Source: Cyrtodaria siliqua (Eukaryota > Mollusca > Bivalvia > Adapedonta > Hiatellidae). Taken from it: DNA of 64,000 nucleotides. This document shows positions 47,244 to 60,999 of this stretch, one piece after another. The notes under the pieces were generated by a model. That model saw only the letters and a list, made by a program, of their open reading frames with translations. It had not been told where the DNA came from and searched no databases. Position 1 is the stretch's first letter; the number at the start of each line of letters is the position of its first letter. The DNA is taken from assembly GCA_037043455.1 (NCBI GenBank), contig JAWPHD010011020.1, forward strand, positions 23,613-87,612, read 5' to 3'. A program made the translations under genes and the position numbers.

Positions 47244-47779
47244 TTAACAGCAACAAATTACAATATGATTATGTTCTATGTGATGGGTCCCCAATTTATT
47301 AAAGGGACACAGCAAATTTCCAATCTTGTGTCTATTTTACACATTTTCACATCAGAACAGACCAAACATCTACAAAAGTGTCTTCCCAACTACCCTATTT
47401 AATCGCGTTTTATTTCTAAAACTAGCGGCATCACCAGGTTTTGAGAGAGAAAATAAATAATTGTATATTAATGTTTTCTCCCCATGAAAAATGACCTTAC
47501 TAAGTCATTAAAGTAAAATATCCTATGAACAAAACGTGTAAAATTATTTAACTATTTTAAATTTTTTGGCAAGAGTTGTTTTTTATTCCCCTTCTAGTAA
47601 AAATGGCTTATAGAGCATTGCACCCTCTGTCAGATTTAACTTTCCTTATAATAGATTCTTTCTGTACTGTTGGGTGAAAAAACATTAAAATTGTTCTGTA
47701 ATCATGTCAGATCAATCATATACTCATATAATACACAATATAATATGTATTGACCCTTTATTTGATGTGCCATTTACTC

Positions 47780-48095
47780 AGTTTTGGTCATGGGACGTTT
47801 ATAGCATATCGACTTTGAATCCAGTGAACACGGATTCAAGTATTACTGGCGCCACTGGGTTACTTCGATGTGTCCTGCTAGCCTCGTTCGTCTGATGGGA
47901 ACGTAAACCGGGTGGTCTTGTGTATCGGAGTCTGTTCTCCAAGCTCGTTAAAGAACCATAGGTATCTAATCGGTAGTAAGCGTAGGGCAGGGTTCCTGGA
48001 TTCCTACGTATCTTACCCCCTCTCTTTGGGGCGGCTCGAAATAACCTAAACAACATGTTGATGACGCGTTAAACAATAATTAAATTTAAAACTTC
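47780..48095 (+). mobile_element. SINE-like family 2, fuller copy (left arm)
   Basis: Reads gatgtgccatttactcagtt, ggtcatgggacgtttatagc, then an imperfect B-box-like ggattcaagtatt, then gtcctgctagcctcgttcgt and ggggcggctcgaaataacct, and ends gttaaacaataatt. The head looks like a degenerate tRNA. Mirror copy at 61625-61945. Confidence 0.65.
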
Positions 48096-48109
48096 CCATT
48101 CTCCTAAAC

Positions 48110-48175
48110 ATGCCCTAGCCCCCCCCCCACCCCCATGCCCTAGCCCCCCTCCCCCCCCCCCCCCCCCACCACCCC
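48110..48175. repeat. Poly-C tract
   Basis: Nearly pure C with ccctagcccc interruptions; its mirror at 61585-61600 is much shorter (gaggggggctagggcatg). Confidence 0.95.
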
Positions 48176-48214
48176 TCGTAACACCTGATTCAAATTGAAT
48201 ACTCTCTTTTCCTG

Positions 48215-51200
48215 TAGGAAGTCTCTTGAAACGCGATGGGTTGACTGCCTGTGATAAGACTATTGCACCGTTTGATGGTTTTGAGGTTAAGGGTCCGACC
48301 ATTTTGTTTTCTGGGTGGGGGCCTGGGATTTTCCTTTCTTTTTCCTTTCTTTAAAGCCGGGATTTTTATTTTGCCTAGATTTTTTTTTCCATCAACTTGA
48401 AAGCCAGAATACTCATCGTTTGTGTCGACGTCAACGTTGTTTTCAGTTATTGGCCACATCCAATTATTTCAGCAACCACTGGTCAGTGAAACTTGAATTA
48501 TGTCATCAGTACCATCAAGGTCACTGGTAGACACATGTTCTATAACTCTGTATTGCATTTAAGCAAAAGCATGGCCCTATTATTACTTTGAATTTCTGGT
48601 TTAAGTTCGTTTTTGACAAGTGTATTTAACAACTAAAAGTCGCACATCAACAAAATTTCAGTAAAGCTTGGAATATAAGGGCAATAGAAGACACATATCC
48701 CATATTAACTGTGTATTGCATTTAAGCAAAGTTATGTTCCTTTTTCGACTTCAAAATTCTGGTTAATGTTTTTAGGCAAGTCCTTGTATTTTAATAGGTG
48801 ATTTATAATTATTAATACAACTTCAGTAAAGCGTGGATGCTAGTAGACACATGTTCCATAACTCTGTATTGCATGTTAGCGAAATTATGGCCCTTTTTCT
48901 GGATAAATATTTTCTGTATTGTATTTTAGAAAAGTGTAGCCTATTTTGACTTAGAATTTCTATTATTTTATTTGTTGGCAAGTCCATTTATTTCAATACC
49001 CACTAGTAATATATATCTATAAAAGGAGCTTGACAAATGTCATCAGTCATCAAGGACACATGTTTCATAACTTTATTTCATTTTAGCCAGATGATAAAAT
49101 GTTTTCAACTTAGAATTTCAGTTAACGTGTTTTAAACAGCTTCATATATTTCAATGAACCTCACTGCATACAAGCCTGTTAATGTCATTAGCCCCATAAA
49201 CCCAACACCTTCCCCACTCCTACACCACCACCATCACCCCAGATAAATAAACAAATATTTCCTCTATTATTTTTTCTTCAGTTATCATGTCTGCATCTTG
49301 TTCACTTCCACCCCTCACCCCCGAACACACACACACGCTCCATCGTAGACTCCCTCAATGCAAATATTGTATTAATTCTAATTTTTCCTATTCATTAACA
49401 CTTCACTTCCCCTCCCCCGCCCAGTTCATATTCGTTCTGGGGTACTGAAGGTCTTGCTTCGATATTCGGGATATATGTTTACTGACCACTCCCTCCCCGC
49501 ACACCATACACCCTCACCTCACCACCACAATTAATACTTGACCAGGGGAATGAACTGGCACCATGGTTGGTGAGACAGAAGTGTCAGTGACCTTATCTAA
49601 AATTGACTTTGAATATTGGATCTTGTTAAATATGGATATTTTAATATTTGGTGGATGGAACTCCATGTGAAGGTTGTAATCTTTAGTTATGCTTGACCTT
49701 GTTTGATTTCTATGTGAGCCCCCTTTTGCTCTTCTAAATTACGAATTTACTGGAAGTTGTGTTTGTGGTGTAGGGGATTGTCTTGTGCTGGGCAAAGACT
49801 ACCATGTTCCATACCATTCTTATTAACACTGGCAAATAGCGCATAGCTTTGTCTGTAACATGGCATTGCATGTGGATGAAGCTGCTTCTTAAACGCCAGC
49901 GTTGAGTATAAAAAAACAAAATGGCCTCAGATAAACTTTTCTGATCATTTTATGCATTATGCTGCGCACAGAGAGGTTTAATCACACATTTCAAAATAAT
50001 AGAGTATTTTTAAACCATAAAATTTAGCATGTAAATACACTCAACATTACTCTGTACTGATATATCAAAATAATTATATAATGTATTTATTTTCTATACT
50101 TTCTAGAACAAAACTTTTATTCCTAACTGTCAAATGTTGAATGTTGGTGCATCTATACCTGTAAAAATAAGAACAGTGATTGGTCAGAATGCTGAAATCC
50201 TTATCTTGAAGCAGACGAAATGCTAACTGGCTACAGTGTATACATAATGGTGGTAGGGCCTACCGAATGCTGGGGTTTAAATCCACTTACTTGTCGATGA
50301 TATTCACAAAGGCCATCGCACAAGTACCAGGACCTTTGTATTGTAGTACTACCATGACCACTGCATACCACATTGATTACTAACATGTCCAAAGTACATC
50401 CACATTGATTACTAACATGTCCAAAGTACATCAAATGTATAACTATCATGGCTACTCTTTACCATATTTTCTACTACCATGACCACTGTATATCACAAGT
50501 ATTACTACCATGACCACTGTATATCACATGTATTACTACCATGACCACTGAATACCCCATCCATTACTACCATGACCACTGACTTAATACCCCATGTATT
50601 ACTACCATGCGCTATGCATACTACATTTATTACTACCTTGACCACTAATATCAATTTATTAATAATATACATCATGTCAAACACCCATGTTAAGTTTGCA
50701 CGGACTGTTATTTTCCCATTTTTGTAATATCTCATCGCTTGTAATGTCTCCATGGAGTGGTCTTTTTTGTAATGTCATCCCAGTATAATTTGTACTGTCT
50801 TATGATTGTGAAGTTAAAGCAAGTTTTTATGGCTATTGAGGTGTCCTGTGCTGAACAGTGCATATATACATGCGCAAATGAAAATCAGTGAACATTTACT
50901 AAAATGGCGGACACAGTTTGCACAACTTTCTGAAGATGAGTTGAAAAGTTTACTCGTGAGTTCACAGCTGAAGATTCCGAAAGAACACTAAGAACCATCT
51001 GCACATTTATTTTCTAGGTGCTGAGAATAGTGATTTTGAAAAGAGAGAAGTAATAATGTTTTCTCATGTTTTATTTCAAAGGAATATTTAGCAGAATCAA
51101 ATATCTTTTTCAAAGATATTTTTCAGTATAATAAAATAAATAGTCTTAGAAGGTTGACAAATATTCACTGTCCCACTCACAGGATTGCAATATTTACATA

Positions 51201-53399
51201 CTACCATGACCAATGCCAATCACATTTAGGCCATTATTTTGAGACGCCATGCGTCAGCATGGCTGACTCTTTGGAGTCGTGTATACTGCTATTTCTGAAT
51301 ATGGACTTTTTGGTTGAGGAGCTTTACCGTTATCGACAATGTAGTCCCCTTTAACTGCCTCAAATACAACTTTTGATAAGGTGACTGACATGAACATTAT
51401 GTATACCGAGTAATATGACTATTGATTGTGAAATAATGAAATAATTGTAATTGTATATTGTAAAACGTGTCTTTTTTGTAGATTTATCGAAATATTATGC
51501 GCACTAATACACCAGTTTTCGGACGAGGAGCTTTACGCACTTCGAGAATGCACTTTAAGAATGTAGTTCCTTTAACTGCCTCAAGTATAACTTAATTTCA
51601 TAAGGTGACTGACATGAACGTTATATATACCGAATAATATAACTACTGATTGTGAATAATTGTCATTGTATACAGTACATACGTGTCGTTTTTGAAAATT
51701 TACTGAAATACTATGCGCAATAATACTCGCATAAATATTTATGAATGGAAAGTTTCAATAGCGTAGTTACCCGGATGTCGAACATCTCTTTAATATTAAT
51801 TCTTCTTCTTCCAGTAAAGAAAAAATAATTATCACACAGTGTACCAACAGGAAATCTATTGGAACATACAGTGCTCGAAAAGTAGGATAGCCCGATGCCC
51901 GGGGCTCGATTGAATGTCTGTGAAATTTTCGGGCCGTAACAGAGCGGTGTCATAGTAGTTCGGATGGTACATAAATTCGGGTATTTTTTTTTATTATTAT
52001 TTTTTTTATTTTATTTTTTACATAATCAAATAAGAAAAACTGTCCTTTACAAATACATGTTGGTGGAAAAAAAAAATATATGTATAGATACAGATATAAA
52101 GAATATTTCTATTCATTATTTAAGGTGTGAGGAGTTCCTGGAATCCTACTTTTAAATGCATTCTAGTCTAGGCTCCTAATTCTTTACTTGGAGAAAGTTG
52201 TGACAAAAAGAAAAATATAGCCAGAGGAGGCCCTGATAGTCTAATAAAACCTGATTAAAAATTTGGCTCCAATTTTCGCTCAAGTTTCACCAAGTCGGCT
52301 CTGATTATTATCGTTTGGCAAAAGTGCTAGTACTGTCCTTTGCATCAGCTCGCTTACTCCAGTACAAAATAAATCTCATGTTCTAAGCAGCAACATTTCA
52401 TTTTAATACGCCACATCTGTAAAATTTAACATAACCTTTAACCTCACCAAGAAGACAGACACTGTTCGATCTTGGCGACTCTCAGGACCTTTAGTCCTTT
52501 GACTTATTATTTGTTTTACGAACCATCAACACAGAGAATTGCTGTAAGAGGAAAGGAAAATAAACAAAAATAAAAAAATGATAAAGCATAGTTTAATTAT
52601 TTTATTTGAAAAGAAGAGAATGAAATGTTCTATTAAAATTTGGGAGGAGGTAAAAAAAACAATAAACTATTAAATTCCCTACAGAAAAGTAAAATACCTA
52701 ATTTCGTTTTGTCGTAGGAGGGATCGTAAAACAAATTATCAAAAAATAATAGCCTTATTACTGTCTTATGTGTACCACATTAGGTATAACCATGACTTTA
52801 TATGAATATCACATTCATTACTACTATGACAATGTATACCAAATTACTACCATGAACACTTTATAACACTTTATACTACACTTTTCCAGTGTATACCACA
52901 TTTATCACATTTATAACTACCATGACTAATGTATACTACATTTATTAGTACCATGATCTATATACATCACATTTATTACAACCATGAATACTGTTTTTAA
53001 ATGCATTTCAACTGGAGATTTCGATTAACTTCTGAGCAGAAGTTGTGGTGAAACATTTCCATGTTGAATCCATTGGCTGATTGAGTAGATCTACGTCATT
53101 TATCATAGACTAAACAGAGAGCCAGATTATATTTTTCTCCAATTGAACTCAGCCAGATTTTTTTTCCAAGAATGTGAGAGAAGGCTGGATTATTTTTTTC
53201 AACAGTTTGAGGGACTGTTTATTTTTTTCCCTCAAGTCAGAGCCAGGATTTTTTTTTTTCAGCAATTCAAGGGCCAGAAAAAAAAATTCAAAAAACATCC
53301 CAGGCACCACCTCCCCCCCCCCCCCGCCCCCCTCCATCCCCCCCCCCCCCCCCCCCCCCCTCAAAAAATCTATAAATGGTCGGTACCTAATAAATCCTT
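48215..53399. other. 5.2-kb segment unique to the left arm
   Basis: No gene recognised. Contains C-rich simple sequence (49190-49540), an irregular tandem repeat of ttactaccatgaccactgta at 50320-50645 and again at 52770-52995, a direct duplication of about 210 bp at 51301-51730 (landmarks gaggagctttac, ctttaactgcctcaa, aaggtgactgacatgaac), T-rich 'agccagatttttttt' sequence (53140-53280) and a second poly-C tract (53310-53360). Confidence 0.6.
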
Positions 53400-53775
53400 A
53401 TTTACTGAAGCAAATACATGTATCATGAAACTACATGGGTTGACTGCCTTTGGTAAGAGTATGATCCCTATTAATATTGAGGTCAGTAAATCTAAGGTCA
53501 ACGTCACAGTGACTTGATCATGAAAAATCGTGTTCGCAACGAAACTCTTTTTACTTTCTCTAAAGCTAATTTCATAAAACGTCATACTTTGACTGCCTTT
53601 GGTGAAATGATAATCCCTGTTTATTTTGAAGTCAGTAGTTGAAAGGTCCGTTACCATGACCGGACAATGAAAAGTCTTGCCCACACAGTTTTCCATCTTA
53701 CCTTTCATGAAACTTTACTGGTGGATAGAGGAAAGAGGATGATCCGTTTGATTTTTAGGTCAAAGGTCAAGTTCC
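53400..53775 (+). repeat. Degenerate 'gtcaaaggtcaag' repeat, left arm
   Basis: Two tandem modules with gactgcctttggt(a/g)a and tattgaggtcagtaa / tttgaagtcagtag, each about 170 bp. Mirrored at 60640-61000, where further modules continue to 61250. This type of repeat is common in bivalve DNA (inference from general knowledge). Confidence 0.75.
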
Positions 53776-55639
53776 CTGCTGACAATTTATAAACATCACA
53801 TCACACAACAACACACAGATAAAAGTCCAGACATTGTGCCTATAATCGTCGGGTAGGACTGTCAAAAAACGTCACGGGTAGAGCGTATTGGTCGTACATA
53901 GCTCTTGTTTGCACATGTTAGTTACACCCTAATTCATTGTTTTGTTGAACCAAATTCACAATGTTCATGATACATTCAGGTAACACGGAAAATCGTGCAC
54001 ATTTTAAGTGGCCGTTAATAAGGGCCGTTTAATAGGTTTAGTTTTGTGCTAATGCATGTAAACGTATAGGTCTATCTCCCTTGAAAGGCAAAATTGTGTA
54101 AGGGTCCTTTCGTGTAGATTCAATACTGCAGATTTAGCCACGTTTGTCACGGACTGAACGGGGGAAATAATGGTTTGGGCGTAACGTTTGCTATAAAATC
54201 CATTGTCTTCTAGCTCTGGCCGGGATTGCTTGATAGTTGCTTTGTTTGGAGCAGGAGTTGGACGGCGAAATTCACAGGCAATATGTGGTCAGTATTTATT
54301 TTATTAACTTTTATCGTATATTTGTATTCATTGGGTGGCGCCATCTTGTTTGGCGGTTACGACATCCGGTTAGCTTTGATGTTTCTCAAACATTAACTTG
54401 AGACTAGCATATGATTTTGAAGTTACTTTATTAGATGTAATTATTGTAATTGATCATTAATTGTAAAACAATATTAATTTGATAACAGTGGATAATAGGT
54501 GCATTAGTTAACGTTGGCGTATAACTCAGTGATTGTAATACACGATTGTTAACATTAGTTAACAGTGAGAGGAGTGACTAGTATAAATGTTCGACGCGTA
54601 TACATAGCGTTATATAATATGGGCATTAGGTGACATACATGTGTGCATGCATAACTCAGTGAGTGTAATATACGAGTGATTTGATAACGTTGTATATTAC
54701 ATATATTAGGGGCATTAGTTAACAGCGACGTACATGGCGTATACATAGCGTTGTAGAATATGTATACATTGCTACTCATCATTAGTACAGCTTACATATA
54801 TTTATTAAATAATGATTTGTTTGGGTATTGATAATTATGCAAGATTGTTATGTTTATCAACCGACATCTAAAACGTATGTATAATTACAGCCTAAGCCAT
54901 CCAGGGTTGGATATAAGCCATCCAGGGTTGGTTATAAGCCATCCAGGGTTGGATATAAGCCTTCCGGAATGGAGATTAGCTTCCACATATAACGTTTATG
55001 AGCGGTGGAGACGGTCCCCGTACCTGCGCAACATGGCCAGGTTCTAGTAGCGACAACCTCCGTGACACAAGGTGGGCCCGTTATCAGTCCTCACTGGAGG
55101 AACATCATCCACAACCTCAGTGGAGGTTAATCATCATTACATCGCGTCATCAACCCTTATAGAAGGCATTTGATCACAATCACCCATTGGATTCGCGCAT
55201 CCTCATCTGCATGAGCTCTCGCGCATCACAGTTATCGCGCTAGATCATAGATCAACATTGTTATAACTTTAACAACACCTTAGTGTCGTACACATTCAGT
55301 ATTTGTAACAATACTAAGAACGTCTTAAACGTTCATGAGAACATTCTTTTCATATTTCATCTGTGTATTCGCTTGTTTTTTTTTAGATAATTGTATATAT
55401 ATTTAACATATTTTAAAAGTTGCATTAAACTTATGTAAATGCATTCACCGTCATTGATTCTTTCCTGAGTTAGCCCCAATCACTAGGGTCATCTTGCGAC
55501 AAGGACGCCTGTCGTAGGTGGAGGGACTATAATCCTTAGAAATACACACACACACACACACACACATGGTGTTTTACGGCACGTCGACACATAAATAGGT
55601 CATATTGTAATAAATATATATAAGAACACATTATAATGA
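53776..55639. other. 1.86-kb segment unique to the left arm
   Basis: No protein recognised. Contains four 21-bp repeats (taagccatccagggttggat) at 54892-54975, repeated tacatagcgtt / attagttaac motifs (54540-54760) and a (CA)n run at 55545-55567. 54200-55530 has some LTR-like look (late aataaa-like ttgcattaaactt, then gcgacaaggacgcc), but I cannot fix ends. Confidence 0.5.
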
Positions 55640-57606
55640 TTTATATAGTCTGTTGCAACACACATGTTATAATATTAATGGTATAATATATGAATATATA
55701 TGTAGATTTCAACTGCTGAAAACAAACATGTATTTTTTTTCCGGAAAATATAATTCTATGAATATAGTATTTATCATCGTTATATATGTTAAGGGAAATG
55801 TTTAATATGTCTGTTTTCAAATACTACAGATCGTAACACATCGCGCATGTATATTCAGTATTTACTTTCAATATAGTAGTGAGTATGACTGCGTTCTGGG
55901 ACCATAAAAATAAATATAAAAGAATAATATATATAAATATATATATATAACTATATATGCCCTATAAAGATAACAGACCCGCACTTTTTGGATTCACACG
56001 TACAGTGTTTCACAACACAACAAATCTGGCAAGTGCTCCATTAACACAATGTCATGTCCACATGTTTATGTTATGCAATTTTCGAGTCTACACATAATCA
56101 TGTTTGTTACTGACAGTAGCATGGCTGTTACTCGTCAGTCATTTATTTACTTGGTTAAAGGGACACATGCCAATCTTGCTTTCTTTAAAGCTCGAGTCGC
56201 CCCCTCAGTTTTAAACGAACAGTTAAAAGAATATACTTCTTTCTGCCTGTTAAACTGATATTAGTTTATCGCTTTTTCTGGTTTCGAAAATTAACTCTGC
56301 AACGTATATTGCCGCCATCATGATTTCATTTTCCGATATACCGTTGCAACATTGTTTGTTAAAATAAATTGGGCACTCTGACATAAACCCAAAGCATGTA
56401 TAGATCAAAAATTGTGTGTAAAATACATGGACACATACATTTTAAATATATGTGTTTACATAACGAAATTATTTAATTGTTTCTGTATACTTTCTCAATG
56501 AATATGAATGTTGCCGTCTTTGGGTCAGACGGTCCTGTTACTTAATTAGTACTTGTCTCCGTTTATTGAAATTCTACATATATACAAAGGAGACATGTAT
56601 CTATATGATTTTGTTTTTATTCTCGCTTCTAAAATGACGAAATAAATCGATTTGAATAAAAGGCGCATTCTCAGCAATACACAACGTATTACATGTGTAC
56701 GGGGTGGAGAGGGGAAGCCGACGAGGTTGGAGGGATAATACCGTAATGTTGCTCTCATAAATACTGTGAACATACTACATCAATAATATAACAACTACTG
56801 AACAATGCTGAAATCGATTTATCTTTATAAATGAATTCATATTTCCACAATTTTATTCCGTGCGAACATCGATTTGGAACGTCGATTCGGCGTATTTAAG
56901 CGATTACGGTGTACTTCGTTAATTTTCAACTAAATCAATACGGTATGGATGGTGGTGGGGGTGGAATGAGCGGCGGGGTTGCAGGGATACTACCGTAATG
57001 GTGTCCTTGAGAAAAACTGTGAACATTTATTAAATACAGAACAATGTTGAAATCAATATATCTCTTAAAAAGGATTTTCAAAATTTCATGGTTTTATATC
57101 GTGAACATTAACTTCGAAAGGCGATTGTTCATATTTTAGCGAATACGATGTACTTTGTTAATTTTGGGGGAAAAAAGTACTTTTTTCTGATTGACTTTAA
57201 ATTTTGGTTTTTAATAGTAAATTAATGAACACTTTCATAAAAAAAAAATCTCGCTGTTAAAGAGAATTTTGCGACACAGCCAAAATAATTTTATTATTAA
57301 GAGTTCTGAAATACTTGAATAAGGGTGAAACAATTATCGGATGATAAACAAAGAAGATATGATTATTTGAAGTTTCTGTTGAAACAGATCAGGAAGCGGC
57401 CATTTTGAGAGCTATAACATCACGGTTCCAAATTACCATATATGGAATAGTTATAAATATGAAAATTTACATATTTATAGGGGAAAATGACAGCAACTGT
57501 ATGGAAAATGTGTAATACTTAATGGCAATAATGCTTTACCAGTAAAATTGTTTGCATTCATTTGCAATGATTTTCTTTGTTTTAAACAATATTTATCAGT
57601 ATCCCA

Positions 57607-57703
57607 GTGTGTGTGTGTGTGTAGTTCTAAGGTTTATAGACCGTCCGCCAACTAACACGACAGGTATCCCTGCCGCGATGGGCACAATAGAGTCTGGTCT
57701 TTT
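57607..57703 (-). mobile_element. (CA)n-tailed SINE-like element, second copy
   Basis: Same family as 542-645: gt-run, then gttctaaggtttatagaccg, cgatgggcacaatagagtct. Here it joins directly to tagatgcgtgtgtag on the right. It lies in the loop of the large inverted repeat. Confidence 0.75.
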
Positions 57704-58260
57704 CTAGATGCGTGTGTAGATTGATCAGGTGCTGCTGTGTAGTGTAGTGTAGTCGTTTCTCTTGTAGATGTGTAGTGTTGTGTCGCTGCTGCTCTGTGTA
57801 GTTTCGCTGTGGCGGTGATGTGGTGGTCTGGTGGTCGAGGTGGCCTGCAGCCGCTAAGGTGGTTGTCCAACATCCGCTATGGTGGTTGTCCTACACCGCT
57901 ACTGGTCGGGGGTCCTTGTGTTTGGGGCCACACCCATCACATTGTGGCCCCTGCGCTGCACGCATTATCAGATGGCTGTATTTCTCATGAATCCCTCTTC
58001 TGTTGTCAGACTACGGTCGAATGTAGGCCTCGACGTCGATCCCTAATTATTACTATGTACTTCTGCTGCTACTGCTACTATGTGTTGGTTGATCTCAGCT
58101 CTGGCCCGTGGACTTCTGTCTTTCCAACCTCCAAGTTCTCTACTTCCATCCGATGATGAGTGCCTTGATGGGGGCGCAGGGGACTTCTTCACTATCAGTC
58201 AAATGACACTCAGGCTACTGAACCGAGACAAACCAGTTCAGTAGTACCAGTGTGTTACAT
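57704..58260. other. More GC-rich segment in the loop of the inverted repeat
   Basis: About 550 bp, richer in GC than its neighbours. Read on the minus strand it starts tgtaacacactggtactact, and with the adjoining SINE-like sequence could end ..actaca. This resembles solo-LTR ends, but there is no confirmed partner. The 115-codon frame 57809-58156 (Gly/Trp/Cys-rich) matches nothing I know. Confidence 0.3.
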
Positions 58261-58549
58261 TAGGAACGCCAGCCCTATGGCGTATGAATATTTATCAAAC
58301 AAGGTCACGTGATAAAATCGATAACAAAATGACATTATTGGGAAATTTTTCACTGGTCAGATTTATACACCTCTTATCTATAAACTGTGATTATGACAAA
58401 ACACAATCACAGATCGTTGTTAAAGTAATAATATTCACAAACTACATTGGTCGAACATAATTGGTGTACACTTCGTGTAATTCCCATTAATAGTTAAAGG
58501 TATTTTTCAAAGGGATGAATTTAGGTTGTTTTTAGGTTTAAATTGCCAA

Positions 58550-58984
58550 CAATGCGCTTTTAAATCAAAATCGATTTATTTCGTCATTTTAGAAGCGAGA
58601 ATAAAAACAAATGCATGTACGCGTAGATAAATCTTTCCTCTGTCCATATGCAAAATTTTAATGAAATCGGAGACAAGTACTTTTTTTTCCCCAAAATTAA
58701 CTAACATGACCCACGGACTCAAAGACGGCATAACGCATATACATTTACAGACGCGACCGGGTACACAAGAAATGAATTATTTCAATACATATATTTCAAA
58801 TGTATGTATCCATGCATTCCAGATTAAATTTTTGATCTATACATGCTTTTGGTTTATGCCGGAGTGCTCCGAATAAGTTTTAACAAACCAAATTGCAACG
58901 GTACGTCGGGAAAGGAAATGAGGATGGTGAAAATATATGTTGCAGTGTTAATTTTCTGAATCCGAAAAAAATGCAAATAAATGA
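58550..58984 (+). repeat. Direct repeat unit (second copy 59385-59760)
   Basis: ttagaagcgagaataaaaa, tctttcctctg, acccacggactcaaagacgg, tctatacatgctttt and gttgcagtgttaattttc recur in the same order at 59385-59760, and in inverted form at 56270-56660. Three copies of one unit therefore lie in or next to the loop. Confidence 0.85.
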
Positions 58985-60462
58985 AGTTTTAACAGCGAGA
59001 ACGAATTTTTTTTCATGAAAGTGTTCATTGACATGTCGACTATTAAAAACCAAAATTTAAAGTCAATCAGAAAAAAGTACTTTTTTTCTCCCAAAATTAA
59101 CAAAGTACACCGTGTTCGCTAAAATATGAACAATCGCCTTTCGAAGTTAATTTACACGCGGGATATAAAACCATGAAATTGTGAAATCCTTTTAAGAGAT
59201 ATATTGATTTCAACATTATTCTTTATTTAATAAATTATTGGAGTAGAATGTTCACAGTTTTTTTCAAGGACATCATTACGGTAGTATCCCTGCAACCCCG
59301 CCCCTCATCCCACCCCCACCACCCTCCATACCGTATTGATTAAGTTGTATATAGCTGCGAATGCGCAGTTGTAATCAAATTCGATTTCATCATTTTAGAA
59401 GCGAGAATAAAAAAGAAATCATATAGATACATCTCTCCTCTGTATATATGTAGAATTTCAATAAACGGAGACAAGTACTAATTAAATAACAGGACCGTCT
59501 GACCCAAAGACGGCAACATTCATATCCATTAAGGAAAGACGACCGGCTACAAAAACAAATAAATAATTTCGTTATGTAAACACATATATTTAAAATGTAT
59601 GTGTCCATATAGTTTACACTAATTTTTTATCTATACATGCTTTGGGTTTATGTCAGAGTGGCCAATGTATTTTAACAAGTTGCAACTGTATATCGGAAAA
59701 TGAAATGATGATGGCGGCAACATACGTTGCAGAGTTAATTTTCGAAATCAGAAAAAGCGATAAACTAATATTAGTTTAACAGGCAGAAAGAATTATATTC
59801 TTTTACTGTTCGTTTAAAACTGAGGGGGCGACTCGAGTTTTAAAGAAAGCAAGATTGGCATGTGTCCCTTTAACCAAGTAAATAAATGACTGACGAGTAA
59901 CAGACATGCTACTGTCAGTAACAAACATGATTATGTGTAGACTCGAAGATTTCATAACATAAACATGTGGACATGACATTGTGTCAATGGAGCAATTGCC
60001 AGATGTGTGGTATTGTGAAACACTGTACGCGGGAAACCAAAATGTGCGGGTCGTTTATATTTATAGGGCATATATAGTTATATATATATATTTATATATA
60101 TTATTCTTTTATATTTATATGGTCCCAGAACGCAGTCATACTCACTACTATATTGAAAGTAAATACTGAATATACATGTGCGGTGCGTTACGATCTGGAG
60201 TATTTGAAAACAGACATATTAAACATTTCCCTGAACATATATAATCATGATAAATACTATATACATGGAATTATTTTTTCCTGAAAAAAAAATACATGTT
60301 TGTTTTCAGCAATTGAAATCTACTATATTCTGCGAATTTGCTACTTTGAAAATTTGAATACGTCTGTTTTAATCAAATAGCATGTTTTGTTTGTTTTAAT
60401 ATATATATTTTTTAATTTATGATTTAAAAAAAAATGGATGATCGGAATATGTCTTAAACACT

Positions 60463-60547
60463 ATTGAATCCTGTAAATTAAAAAGAAGTGGTTTGGTTCA
60501 GAGGCGACAATATCGGTGAACAAAACCACTTATTTTACCGGATTCAA
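60463..60547. repeat. 85-bp hairpin element, right arm only
   Basis: ttgaatcctgtaaattaaaa and aagtggtttggttc pair with gaacaaaaccacttatttta and ccggattcaa. It is absent from the left arm (near 55700), so it inserted after the inverted duplication or was lost from the left. Confidence 0.8.
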
Positions 60548-60999
60548 CATTGTGCAAGAAAATATTCATATATTATACCATTAATATTATAACATGTGTG
60601 TTGTAACAAATGCTCATCCTTGGATAGTGGACTTGACCTTTTACCTAAAAATCAAACGATCATCCTCTTTCCACTGTCCACCAATGAAGTTTCATGAAAT
60701 TTGCTTTAGGTAAGAGGAAAAACTGTGTGGGCAATACTTTTCTTTTTCCGTTCATGGTAACGGACCTTTCAAGTACTGACTTCAAAATAAACAGGGATTA
60801 TCATTTCACCAAAGGCAGTGGAAGTATGAAGTTTTATGAAATTAGCTTCAGAAAGTAATAAAGAGTTTGATTGCGGACACGATTTTTCATGATCAAGTCA
60901 TTGTGGCGTTGACCTCAGATTTATTGACCTCAATATTAATAGGGATCATACTCTTACCAAAGGCAGTCAAACCATGACGTTTGAATATAACAGGGTGAT

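Larger units (their letters stand above)
46465..57260 (+). repeat. Left arm of large inverted repeat (interrupted)
   Basis: Segments inverted relative to the right arm: 47225-47490 with 61955-62215, 47780-48210 with 61555-61945, 53400-53775 with 60640-61000, 55640-57260 with 58985-60600. Left-arm-only sequence lies at about 46505-47222, 47495-47779, 48215-53399 and 53776-55639. Matching parts are clearly homologous but with many substitutions and small indels, so the structure is not recent. Confidence 0.88.
56159..59869. mobile_element. Inner TTAA-bounded inverted-repeat element (3.7 kb)
   Basis: TTAA at 56155-56158 and 59870-59873 flanks AGGGACACATGCCAATCTTG and its inverted copy CAAGATTGGCATGTGTCCCT. 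Inverted similarity runs about 1.1 kb inward on each side (to 57260 and from 58985) and also outward into 55640-56154 / 59874-60600. The centre holds unrelated sequence. No transposase ORF found. Confidence 0.65.

Noticed and set aside
54200..55530. Solo LTR of a retrotransposon
   Set aside because: Some LTR-like features, but I could not find TG...CA ends, a primer-binding site or a target duplication.
57809..58156. 115-codon Trp/Gly/Cys-rich frame
   Set aside because: Driven by repeated ggtggttgtcc sequence; no recognisable family or flanking gene signals.
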